This document shows positions 1 to 12,000 of a DNA stretch of 64,000 bases, piece by piece (position 1 is the first letter of the stretch; each line of letters starts with the position of its first letter). The notes beneath the pieces were generated by a model. It saw only the letters and a program-made list of their open reading frames with translations. It ran no database searches and was not told the origin of the DNA. The DNA is taken from positions 2,077,923 through 2,141,922 of the forward strand of contig JAESIW010000200.1 in NCBI GenBank assembly GCA_016802295.1. The letters are read 5' to 3'. Origin of the DNA: Brachionus rotundiformis. Taxonomy: Eukaryota; Rotifera; Eurotatoria; Ploima; Brachionidae. Made by a program: the position numbers and the translations under genes.

Positions 1-1217
1 TTATGTACTTTATGCACTTTATGCCATATAGATCAATGGAAAATGTTATTAAATGAAAATAATCTAAAAAACAATAAATCAAACTCTCAGCAAGAAAAAA
101 ACCCTAAACCTTAGAGCTCGTTAACCCCTTAGCATGTTAAAACAAATCAAACCATAAAAAAACCCTAATTTGAAAATTCCCTAAGTAACCAAAATAGGGT
201 TTATTTTATGGTTTGATTTGTTTTAACCGAGTGTATGACAAATTTAGAATCAGATTTTCGAACTGATTTTATTCAATTGATATATATTGCATTAAGTACA
301 TAAAGAACATTAAAGTCCTATAAAGCTTATTCTTTGAAATTAAGTATTCAATTTTAAAGCAATTTTTGTAATTTTTAGTTAAAAAATAAAAATCTTTCTA
401 TAATTTATTAAGATACTTGATATTCTTATGCTAACCTACTAAAGTTATATTATAAGTTACTGACTATTTTAGAATTTAATTCCTAATTATTAAAAAAATC
501 TTTAAATTATTAAAGTATAGACTTGATTGACTCTATTCGTAAAAACATCGTGTTCCTATGGTCTTTGGCTCATCTGTTTGAATGGTTGAATTATAACATT
601 AGAATTAATTATCGTTATTGCATAAATTTAAACATTAATTTGATTAATTAATGATTACGAAACTTAAAAAAAAAAGTCGTTTTAATAGAATATAGCTAAA
701 ATTCTTTTATTTAGTACAAAGAAACAAACTTACGTATTTAAATTTTATCTTTTTACTGAGATTTTTAATCAATTATTGATATTTATATTTTTGCGTGAGA
801 GATAACTTTTAATATTAAAGATTCTGTCTCTAAAAATAATTTTAATTTATTTAACATTACCTTTAAATTTTTTATGGCTTAAAACAATTTTAAAACAACT
901 TGAAATAATTCTGTTTTAATTTTATATTTGTGTTGTAAAGTAAAATCAAGAATAGATTTGATATATTTTTTTAAACCTTTTTAAAATTTTTTAAAATTAA
1001 AAATTAGGAAAATTAGAAAAAAGATTAAAATAAAAAAAGCTGAAATTACAGAATTTTTTAAATTATAAAACATTTAAAAATTCTACCGATGAATGAGTGT
1101 TTTTATTTAATGTTTAGAAATTAAATATTTCTAAACTTGAATGAATTTTTAAAAATTTATGAATAAAATTAAGCTTTATTTTTTAGTAAATGTTAAGGTT
1201 AATTAACATATTTAGAT
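1..1217. other. Intergenic, AT-rich
   Basis: I see no coding region here. The stretch lies downstream of MCTS1, whose stop codon is at 1218-1220, and contains the hairpin listed separately at 136-227. The rest is low-complexity A/T sequence with stops in all frames. Confidence 0.7.
136..227. repeat. Long inverted repeat (hairpin)
   Basis: The left arm (136-166) and right arm (196-227) are near-perfect reverse complements. They differ only in the A/T run in the middle, by a one-base indel and a substitution. The loop is 29 bp. The arms share the core TCAAACCATAA / TTATGGTTTGA and end in ACCCT / AGGGT. An arm pair of about 31 bp is far longer than chance predicts even in AT-rich DNA. It looks like a foldback/MITE-type relic, but I could not assign a family or target-site duplication. 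Confidence 0.75.
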
Positions 1218-1919
1218 TTATTTAATTGCCTTCATCAACCAAAGACCATCATTTAAATAATGCAAGGCATCAATTGCGATTCCTTTATTTGTTTTGGCTC
1301 TTAAATGAATTAAAATTCATTTTACTCTTTAAAATTAGTTTAATGAACTTTACATTTCTTCTGTGCTCGATTTTGTAGTACCAATTGCCAAAGCATGTTT
1401 TTTTCCTTCGGCCATAATTGCCACCACGGTATTTTTATCAACAGGGGTCATTTTACCTCCTGGTGAAGTAAGCCCTGGAGCCATAATATTTGCTCCACTG
1501 AGAACAAATTTTATTGCTCCTTTGTCAACTTGTTCATGTGGAAGTATAAAAGGATACTTATGCAAAAGCCGCAAAACAGGAATGAACTGGCCATCTCGCT
1601 GCTTGAAAAATAAAGGTTCTCCACTCGAACCAGCTAATAATTCTATGTGATCTTGGCTAAAATAGAACTGATGGATAATTTATTAAAAAAATCTATAGAA
1701 ATTACCATTTAATAAATCTGACATTATCTTTTTTTGGTAGAATTTCATCTATGAAAGCTTCAATGTGCGGATAATCTTCAATCAATTTAGATCTTATCTG
1801 TTTTATTACAGTACCTTTGGCTTGTACTACTCCACTTACATGTTCCTTGTCAGAAAATCTTAAAACTTAAAATATGAATATAAAATATCATAATTAATAA
1901 AATTTTACTTCTTGAACAT
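1218..1919 (-). CDS. MCTS1: MCTS1, PUA-domain translation re-initiation factor
   Basis: Coding exons on the minus strand are 1909-1919, 1706-1858, 1354-1656 and 1218-1299, giving 182 aa (human MCTS1 is 181 aa). MCTS1 pairs with DENR on the 40S ribosomal subunit, recycling post-termination subunits and supporting re-initiation. The PUA half is unmistakable: LRLLHKYPFILPHEQVDKGA, FVLSGANIMAPGLTSPGGK and VVAIMAEGKKHAL, with the C-terminal HYLNDGLW. The first coding exon is only 11 nt (Met-Phe-Lys plus two bases of the next Lys). It is supported because it restores the family start M-F-K-K-F in the right phase. Introns are 50, 49 and 54 bp. An acceptor-like TTATTTAG lies 9 nt before the ATG. The gene starts 158 bp downstream of the MRPL22 stop on the same strand. 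Confidence 0.95.
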
Positions 1920-2077
1920 TTTGTTATTCTAAATAAAGATGATAAATTATTTACAAAATAAAAAAATGTCGGTGATTTAAATCGTTATTACTCGATTTAT
2001 TTCCACTTTTGTTTTTATTTTTAATCTTTTTAAAATTTTATTTGAATTTTTAAAATATATTTTCAGTATTTTTTTTT

Positions 2078-2939
2078 CTAAATAGATAAATGAATCGAAC
2101 GTTTTCTTAATTTTTCAATATATTCTTTGGCTCTAGCTTCGTAAGTCTCAGACTCGAGATGATAATTCGGCGGTGGACATCCTTCCTCTAATCTTACATA
2201 ATAAGTACAATATTTATACTCCACCATGCCTAACCTCATAGCTCGGTGTTTACGAACACCTTTTATCCGGAACGAATCAACTGCAGTTGAATAGGCTGAA
2301 TAATTTTTAATTTAAAAAAATATCAAAAAGCATTAATTAATTAATTATTTACATATCCACATGTTTGACTTAAATTCAAAATTGTGCTGTTTGAGAGCCA
2401 AGTCTTGAGCCTCAAGAAGAACTTCTTTTATTATGTGAGCACCTTTAAGTCTATGGAAAGATAGTTGTTTAATTGCTTCGTCAATTGACATGCCCCTAAT
2501 CTATAAAAAATCAAGAAAAGTTTTAAAGTATTACCAAATATACCAACAAAGCCGGATACCACATCTTCTTGGCTGGATATTTTACAAAATGTCTCATATG
2601 ATGAATAAACTTTCAAATATATATAAGAATTATTATTTTCTAATTAAGTTATTATTTTACTGGATTTCGAATCGGATTTCCGTCTTCAGTAGGTGGATAG
2701 ATGATTCGATTGTATTGTGGCCAACTAATGTGACTTTTTATGGTTCCTAAGCGTTCGAGATTTTTTATTTTTGCACTTTCTTTTCGTTGAAGATCAAAGT
2801 CATCTTCTTCAATTGGTTTATCTTGTTTATTTACAAAAAAAGTGGTATTTGTATGAAACAAAGCAGTGGGAATAGTTCGATTTAATTGGCAAAAATTGTG
2901 TTGAAAACTGTTTATATTTTTAACTATTTTAAAAAACAT
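2078..2939 (-). CDS. MRPL22: Mitochondrial ribosomal protein uL22m
   Basis: Exons on the minus strand are 2661-2939, 2544-2609, 2353-2500 and 2078-2295, giving 236 aa. It is a structural protein of the large mitoribosomal subunit near the exit tunnel. The first ~40 residues are basic and hydroxylated with few acids, as in a mitochondrial presequence. The uL22m signature follows: IIYPPTEDGNPIRNP, KYPAKKMWYPALL, IRGMSIDEAIKQL, GAHIIKEVLLEAQDLAL, VEYKYCTYYVRLEEG and a terminal AKEYIEKLRKRS. All junctions are phase-consistent. Introns are 51, 43 and 57 bp; the 43-bp one is the shortest seen here. The TTAATTTTAG just before A-ATG looks like a 3' splice site. The gene begins 142 bp downstream of the SZT2 stop. 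Confidence 0.95.
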
Positions 2940-3081
2940 TCTAAAATTAAGTCTAATTACATTATATTCCTATAATAAATTTTTAAAATATTTTTACCCG
3001 TGAAAAGTAGAAAAAATTAAAACAAATTTAAAAAATATAAAGAATTGAAATAAAAATATTAAAATAATATCAATGAAAATT

Positions 3082-6000
3082 CTAATTTAAATTTACAAAA
3101 TCCCAGTTAATTAGATGGATATTTAATTTTATTAATAGGAATTTTGTATTATCAATTAATTTGCTTGCGAAAATTTTCAAATACTTTCGCTGACAATTTA
3201 AATGAGATATTAAGAAAGATAATTTGTAAAATTTTATTTTAACATTTTTAAAATGCGAATACACTTTTTAAAAAGTCATTTAAAACGGAACTATTTTAAA
3301 ATAAGCTTGTCCAAAGATTACACATTAAAATGTTTATTACAAAACCAAAACTTTTAAATAATTTACTTCCATATAATGAACTAATCACTTGGTTTGTATC
3401 TTTACCGGCCAAGCTATGCTCACGTAACATATTTGACGACTTTGCATCTTGTTGCTTGCCTCCAAGATCTACTATCTTTACTCTGTAAACTTGATATAAC
3501 TCAGTGTTGTGACTAATCTTATCAAATTTAATCAAAATAAACGACTTAAGAGAAGTTTCATTTCCACTTTTTTCTTTTTCAAGTTCAATATTAAAAGCCT
3601 TCATCAATGAATCTGTTACAATCAATAAACAATACTCAATGGCTTCTGATTCAGTGTAAATAAAATTTTTGCTCAATTCTATTCTAAAATATTCTTTTAA
3701 TTTTTCTTTTATTTGGTAACACTGCTTCATAAACTCAGCCAAATCTGGATCCAATTGAAGCACGTTAACCATCTCAGATATGCTCAAAATTTGCTCAAGT
3801 TCGCCATCACTAATTTCAATCAAATGCTTCAACTCGCCTTTATTGGCATTCATAGAGAGTGCCAAGTTGTCCCAGAATACATTTTGTCTGTGCATATTCA
3901 CTGATTCTTCAATAACTTTGTTAATAAACTCTAGGTCATTATTCAATCCATTCATTAATCCATGATTGGCAAACATGCTCAATTCATTTCCTTTATTAAT
4001 AAATAGATAAAAACATGTAATTCTGATGAAATTCTCTTGGCGGCTTTTCTCCAATCCAGTGGCATTGGAAGCTTTACTCATATTCTGGCTGGAGTTAAGC
4101 TTGTTTCTTAATACCTCTTTGCTAAATTGTTCTAATTTTACAATTAAATATTTGGAGCTATTTGAGGAATCTTTTAGGGAATATATGGTCAAATTGTTGC
4201 CAAATGTATGCAAAGTCTGAAATGATATATTGCCCATTCCGAGCTTTTTGTTAGCATAGCTTATAAAATCAAAAATAACAGTATATTGGTTTTGTTTTAG
4301 TGAATTGTCTGTTTTTTCATAAACCAATTTAAATACTTTGTTCTGACTATAAAGCGGTACACGGCAAAAAAACTCAACAAACTCATCTAAAAACTTTGAC
4401 ACTATGTAACTTGTTTGGGATATCTGCATTCCAGACTGGGATGAGGACAAAAAGTTACTATTAATTGCTGATAAATGAAAATCATAAATAAAGGAGTGTA
4501 CATGAAAATCCTGTGTCAAAAATCGTATTATTTCGCTTATAAAACTCTGCCGATTAGAGGACCTGTAGCGGGAACATACTCCTACACGTACATGAAGATA
4601 TATCTCTTCTAGATTTATGGTCAAATACAAAAATCCATCTTGTTGAAGCCACTTGATAAAATGAAGCATTTGGGTCTCATTTTGATTCACGCGACCCTCT
4701 TGTATTTGTCTGTCATCTCGTAAGCGTACAAATCCTTTTGACTCAAAGTACTTTGAGTATTCGATCAGAACAATTTGTCTCATTTTAAAGTACCAATTTT
4801 CATTAGTGGTAATTGCTGCATTTATTTTAGCTGGCTTAAAGCTTGCACTTTTGAGCATCTTTTCGTTTGTAATTGTCTCATTCCAATTTGAATAGAAAAG
4901 TAATGGAGTACAGCAATAATGGAATGGTATAAATACTGGTTGAATAGAATTTTTATAAAAGTCACTTAGTGAAAACTTGCTAATAAATTGGTTATTTGGG
5001 CTTACTAAAGTGGTGTTAGACGTATTTGCCTTGGTATTTTGAGGCTTAAGATTGTTTTGTGAATTTGGACTAATGTTCTGCAAAGAGCCCGAACCAATGG
5101 CGAGTTCGTAAATTTTTCTTGGATGTCGGTAAATTTGCTGCATTTCGAGAAGCTGATAGCACATGCCTACACCATAAAGGTACTGACTTTTTGTATTTTG
5201 ACTCAAGAATTTTACATTATTTGGACTAATGATGGAAAAATCAGTGCTACTTGGAGTCTGTTGACCAAGATTTTGAACACAAAAATTAACTTGCTGATTT
5301 ATTATGGTGACTATTGAATCGTATGATTTAAGATTAAATGGAGACATAAACAATTGTTTAAGTGAGAATGTTTGTTGACTAGCTGTTGAAGCCTGGTTGG
5401 GGGTTGAACCTGAAGAGTGTGAATAGCTGGCTGAGTTAAACTGTAAATTGGCTATCAGAGCTGGATTTATCGGACTTGAGTGAGTCTTTGTTATGCTTGA
5501 TTGACGATTAATGGTTGGCGATTTGGAAAGCTTTATGGACGCAAGTGGATTTCTTTGAGAAGGATGCTTAATTTCTGGATTTGAAAGGTCGCTTTGTGAT
5601 GCACTAGAGACTTCATTCAAACAAGATGTTGAGCTCATTGCCAATTGCTTTACCTATTTATCAATTTAATTATTATTTAACTTTTAAATATTATCTTGAT
5701 TAAAAATAATAAATCAAATTTTTTTGATTAATAAATCATTACAAAGTAAATTTTCATCAATTTTTTATTGATTAGTTCGAAAACGAATCTCTCAGGAAGA
5801 CAGATTAACAAAGGCCAGAACTGCATTCTTCAAACTAAGGAATATGTGAAAATCAGTATCTTTAAGCATGATGAGCAAATTACATCGTTATGGTAGTCAT
5901 GTTAAATCTGTATAATGTTAAATATGGATCTGAATGTCGGACAATGACCAAAAGCTAGCATGTATTGAAAATAAAAACAGACGAAATCCTTAGAGATGCT

Positions 6001-9000
6001 GCATTTTGACCCAATGTCAAAAGAGCTAAATAATTTTAGTCATTTTCTTAGTTTATTTTTAAATTAATTTTCTTCATTAATAAAGTAAAATTTCTTAATT
6101 AGTGCCCAAAAAATCGTGTCTTTATTGAAGAATTTAAGCCTTTAGATGATAGAAAATTTTCTTCGAATTAAGTATTTTTAAAGACCTAAGTATATTTTAC
6201 ATAAAAGTAATATAGCTAGAACTAATCCACTTTTGATTAACTTTAAAAAAAGGAATCTTAAGGGGGCACTTATTTGCAAGGGTTTAATTAAGAAATTTTT
6301 CGATTGGAAAATTACCGGCAAATATTACCACTTAAACATTTCAGTAATAAGTTTTCAAAAATTATTTTATTTTAATTCTTATTATCTCAGTATTTTTTGA
6401 CTATTAATTGGCATTTTACCAGTATTTTAAACAGCTCAAGGAAAGGTTTGGAGAAGAAAAATTAAAAGATAATTGTAAAAAATGAAACAGATAAAAATTA
6501 TCAGTAAGAAAAATGTGAAATAGAGAGGGATAGTGTTGTAAATCAAAATGACAATTTGAGCAATTTATTAGATTTATTTAGATTTAAATTTAAGCCTAGA
6601 CAGTTTTAAATAGTATAAATATTCGATTTAAACAAATATTCAAAATAAAAACTAGCAAAAAACTATTTTGAATTGATAAAAATTATTTTAATATTAAATT
6701 TAATAAAAAATTTTTGAAAAAATGCTAATTTATTTTTTCTGGTATTAAAATATTTATTAGTTTTTGAAAAAATAACTCGAAATTCAATTAAAATACTTTC
6801 TTTTTACAACACTAAAGGAGGACACGAATTGAGGATAGAATAAGGAGAAAAAGGAAAATTTTAAATTATCTAATCAAAAAAGAACTCACCTTTTTAAGAT
6901 CATTTATAATATTGTCACCGATTAGTCCACCAAATTTATACAATACTGTATTATTTACCAAGTGAAATCGTTGTGTGATAACTTCAGAGGTTTGGTCAAG
7001 CCATTGTTTTAACGAGTCGTAGTTAGATGACTCTGTAGTAAAACAACAAAAAGTAACAAATTTAGTCCTGGTATTTACGATAATGAAACAAAATGTCCTT
7101 TTAAGATTTTGACTAGATAAAGATTGACTGCTGGATAGCTCCAAATCCCCATTAACACTGTTAATACTTTTTACCATAGTTGTGGACATGGTGCTATTTG
7201 ATGACGATTGAACTAGAGTTGATGATGAGTTTAAGCTTGAAAAAATCTTGGTATTCTGATTGGAATTAGACGAATTCATTGAAGAAGACATGGATGAGAA
7301 ACCGCTTAGTCCACTATACTCAGCATTTATGGTCACAATTAAATTTTCACCTTTGCTCAAATTTAAATTGACCATGCTCAATTTGGTTATTTTCAAATTA
7401 GCAAATTCATCTACATCAAAATCATCTTCTTCAAAAAAAACACTATCATTCATTCGGTTTGACGAGTCTTTGTGACCATCTTTTTTAAACGAAAAGTAAT
7501 TAACATTTAGATCACATTTGCACATCTCCTTTACCAGCAATTCAAAATCTTTTATCAAATTGGTCAAATTATATTTAGTCCTGTACATAAATTGTTTTCT
7601 TATCAAGAACGAACCCACCGAATTCGTTTGGTTCAAATTGACACCTTTTAACCATTCATAAATCAATTTTAAATAAGTTTTTTCATTGTTCAGTCTATCT
7701 AGATGAATTTTTTCCAATTCTGGTTCCATTGATATGGAACGCTGCACTTTGTACAAGTTTATTTCCTCATCTGAGTCGGATGTGATCGACTCGTCCGAAT
7801 CCTTCTGCTCTCTGCAGATATTCAAAATTCGCCTTGGTTGCTTAAAATACTGTAATGTATCTTCATGGTCCTTGTGGTCAAATGTGTTCAATGAAAAGTT
7901 GCTTATGACAAAAGCATTAAATTGAGCCGTATCAGTGATATTTTGTGACATAAGCACTCTACCAAGTTTGCTTTCTCTAGCTGTTTTGTTCATTTGTAAG
8001 AATTGCTTATTACAAGACAATTCAGTGGCACCGGTGGATTTGTGCCTCTTGCGGTGTAATTTGCTGGTCAAAAATTCCGAATCGAGTACTCGGAATTTTG
8101 CTGATTGTTTCTTAAGTAATATTTTCTTGGTATAATCAGCTGGATCTATGCGAGTTATATAGTCGCTTAGAAAGTATTTAAGAGCGTCCTTGACTGCCAA
8201 TCTAAGCGATTCCTTATAATTGTTGAGTTCAGCGGCTTCACCTTTGGAAAAAAACTTAAACACCAGTGATGGTCCTGTTTGACGAAGTTTTTTATCTCCG
8301 CTGTCTGGTTCGAATTTGATCGAGCTTGCACCCATCGAGTTGGATCGGGTTACTCGATTAGTGGTCGTGTCCAGACCTTTGATTGAGTAAAAAGCTTCAA
8401 CTAAAATCAAAGAGACATTTTGCTTTCCAATTCTTTTTGAATTTTGGAAAAATATTCTCGATATCAAAATGGCATCAGCTAGGCTAGAATCTGAATTTTT
8501 TTTGGCAAAATGTTTATTTTCAGGTATGTAAAAGACAGATAATTGAGAATTGGAGTATTTTTGTTCCTGGTTGTCCGCGTTTGTTGTCTTAGCTTGGCTT
8601 GGATCAATTGACTTAAAATTGGCATAAAATACCTGCTTTATGAAAAAAATAAATATGTCTCTCAATGTTCGATTAAAATTGAACAAAAATGGCAAAGCGA
8701 TTTCATAATCGAAGACACTGTCACTGACTTGTTTGAAAAAGTTTATGTCTTCGTCATTTATTTTGTCCGGATGTTGCTGACTTGTGGTCCTATAGGTGTT
8801 TTTCTCAATGGAATTGGACATTCGGTTCAAGAGGCAGTAGTCGAGCTCAGATTGTAGAGTTTTGCACAAATCCTTTTTCATATCATCATCTGGCTCCTCG
8901 AGTCCGTACACAGACAGCTTGACATATTCAGGAGGGTTGAGTCTGGCTGGAGTTTGGCTTAGCGAAGTCTGGGTCTCGATGCGATGCGTGCCACCACTTA

Positions 9001-12000
9001 AATTCTGAGTCTTGGTGCCATGACTAGAAGTATTCCGACTACATATTATGGTCTGCTCTGAGTCAGTAATGCTGGCGTATGACGGACGTCTGGATAAAAC
9101 AGAGCTCTGTCTACGCTCGTCATCGTCATACACTTCATCTAATTTGAGCAAAAATATGTCATTTATGTTCTTGGTATAGACATATAGATCTGGACATGGT
9201 GACTCGTAAATTTTAAAGTTGTGCAAGCAATCTCTAAGTTTGTTTAGACCTTGTGAAACATAGCTGTTGGTCTCGTGTACTTTTTGTACAGTTTGGTGCA
9301 ATCGATGCAGTTTAAAATAAACTGACCATACACATGAACAACTTAAGGATGTATTTGAATCCGTAAATGACAAATTTCTATCCTCTGTCAAGAATAAAGA
9401 GTTGTTCCATTTATGACTTTCATTTATGTCTTTTAAAGTGAGCTTTAAATAACTTAAACGAATTAAAGTATTCATTTTTGAGTCGAATTCTTCCACTATT
9501 TTATCAATGGTAACTTTTGGTTCATTTAGGAGACTTAAATGCGAGTGGTTGAAGCTAAAAAAAGCGCGCATTTTCAGTTGGTTGATCAGTGTTTCTTGGT
9601 GAATCTGGGAAGTTTTTTGAGAGTTCAATTTTTGCAGATCATTTGCCGACTGCTTTTGCAGCGTAGATCTTAGCTGACTGGTGGGTGAAGAGGCACCCTC
9701 TTGGCTCTGTGATGGTGATGACTTGTTATTTCTGTTATTGACCACTGTTCGGTCATGCTGACGTACTATTAAAAATATTTTTAGGCCAATTTGGTGACCG
9801 TCACAATTGAAAAAAAAAAAATTTTCATTCAAATTCTGCACTTTACTTTGGTAAAAATTTAAATCAAGCAAAAGACCAGTTAGTTCGGCAAAAAATTTAG
9901 CTGGTTCAATGCTAATCAATGACTTGTCCTCTTCTGTTTGAGATGTTGAATAAAATTTGGAAACTCTATTCTGCAATAATGTATTGTTAAGCTTGTTACT
10001 TTTGAGCTGATTTGGATCGATGGTTGAAATAACTGTAGTGGTAGTGGTCTTGCGAAGAGTCAATCTTTTCTCGTATTTTGAGCAATTAATGAGACCAGAG
10101 TCAAGTCCTTGTTTGATATGGAGCACATATTGTGGAAACATCTTTAAAGATTCGATGCTGGTTTGATTATTTAGGAGCTCATCTTTTAAATACCATCTTA
10201 AATCGTTCAATCGAGGTTCTAGGTAACAAAAGCTGTCAAAGTTTGTTTTTGCCTTTTGACTCAAATACTGCGGGTTTATGCTTGGATTAAAGACTGTATT
10301 AGTTGATGAGTGATTGGACATGCCAGGTGCATTGCTTGACTGACCACTATTCTGAGTAAAAATGTTGAGTGAATAATTTAAGTTAAGCTCATTAAACGAG
10401 TACCAATTAAATCTTAACAAAACTTTAATAGAATTTTTAATCTCAGTCGAGTTTAATTTTGATATTAAACTCTTAAACATTGGTAAATCTTTATTTTCTA
10501 TTAGTTTTAGGATACAATTAAAGTCAAACTTGACAAATTTGGTCGAAAATGAATGTGAACATTGTGTAGGGATGCCATCGTCTGAATCATTGTTGTCAGG
10601 TGTTAAAGTGGTCGTACGAGTGCGCGACTCGACTAAATCTGCATCTGAGTCACATAACACTTGGCAAATTAGTTCTATTCCGATTACTTGTTCCTTGCTC
10701 AGATAAAAACTCTCTGTTGACGAAATGTTCTTGGTCAAATTGGAATATGGTGATGAAGACTTTAAAGTCTTTCTTCGTTTTTTTTTTACCAATTCCTTCA
10801 AATCATTTGGATCAGGTTCGTAAAAGTTATCTTCCAAATTATCATCACTTTCAGACTCGCTTTCTTCACTCTCTTCACTTGGACTAAAATCATCATTCAA
10901 ATATTCTGCTTGTGGAAGTGTGTCCGTATCTTTGGAGCAGTCCGATTGAATTATGAACAAATCATTAAAACCAGGCAAAGTCTGAAATCGTTTCAAAAAT
11001 ATTTGTTCGAATTTTTCATTCAAATAGTCAGTCTGTTGACTTGAGCAAGGCTCTTCAATATCATTGTGGCTAAGATGATGACATGTTATTCTTAGATAGT
11101 CAGTCAAATCAATGTCAGTTATCTTGATTTTGGTACCAAGTCGAAGCAAGCGTTGTACAGTCAATTTATCCATGCTAACTTCATCATTTACGTCATTGGC
11201 CAAGTAATGGACAATGCTGTTAACATAGTTTTTGGCACAATTTTCCTCTATAAGATCTATCATTCCCAAAAAGGAACCATCATTCTGACTGTTCAGGCAT
11301 AAATTTTGTTTTAGAATGTCACTCAGTTTTCTTAATTGAATTTGTTGGTTCTTTAAGTCCTGACTACTGGTCGTTTTGGCCACGCTATTTTTGCTAATGT
11401 AGAATTTGTACTCGGAGGTGTTGAAAGTTGTGAATAAAGACTTTCGGATTAGATATGAGTTAGATTGGCTGTGTATAAGAGATGTTTTTAGACTTTCAGA
11501 GACCGAATTAAATAGAAAGAAAACCAAGCGGTTCGAATCCTGAACTCGTGGTTCAGTTTGGTCACTATTGCAATCCAAATTGATGAAAAAAAGACCGTAT
11601 ATGTAGAATTTATTGTTTTCTATTTCAAACTGAGGATTTATTATATGAGAGTGGGACATCCAGGGATTTGATTTTTGGGCATTTGAAGCTCGATTAGAAT
11701 TGGTATTAGATGGGGATGAATAGGCATTTTTGGAAGTTGTCTGATGAAGATTAAATTTAATAAATATCTTAAAAGAATCATAATTTTCTGTTTGGCGCAA
11801 GTGCTCCAAAATTCGCTTAGTTATGGTGTCACCGGTTTTTATGTCATTTAATTTTAGCATTAAAGAATTCTTTACATCACTTTTGATTTTTCGAACAGCA
11901 CTAAAATTGAATAAATATTTAATTTTTATTAATTTAGTAAAATTTTTTAAAATTTTTAAAACTTAATTTCTTTTTATTTTTAATGTAAAATATCCAAAAA

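Noticed and set aside
100..117. AACCCTAAACC, telomere-like unit
   Set aside because: Only one partial unit with no tandem array; more likely part of the repeat that forms the hairpin.
11529..11541. GGTTCGAATCC, a tRNA B-box-like string
   Set aside because: It lies inside SZT2 coding sequence, with no A box or acceptor stem nearby.
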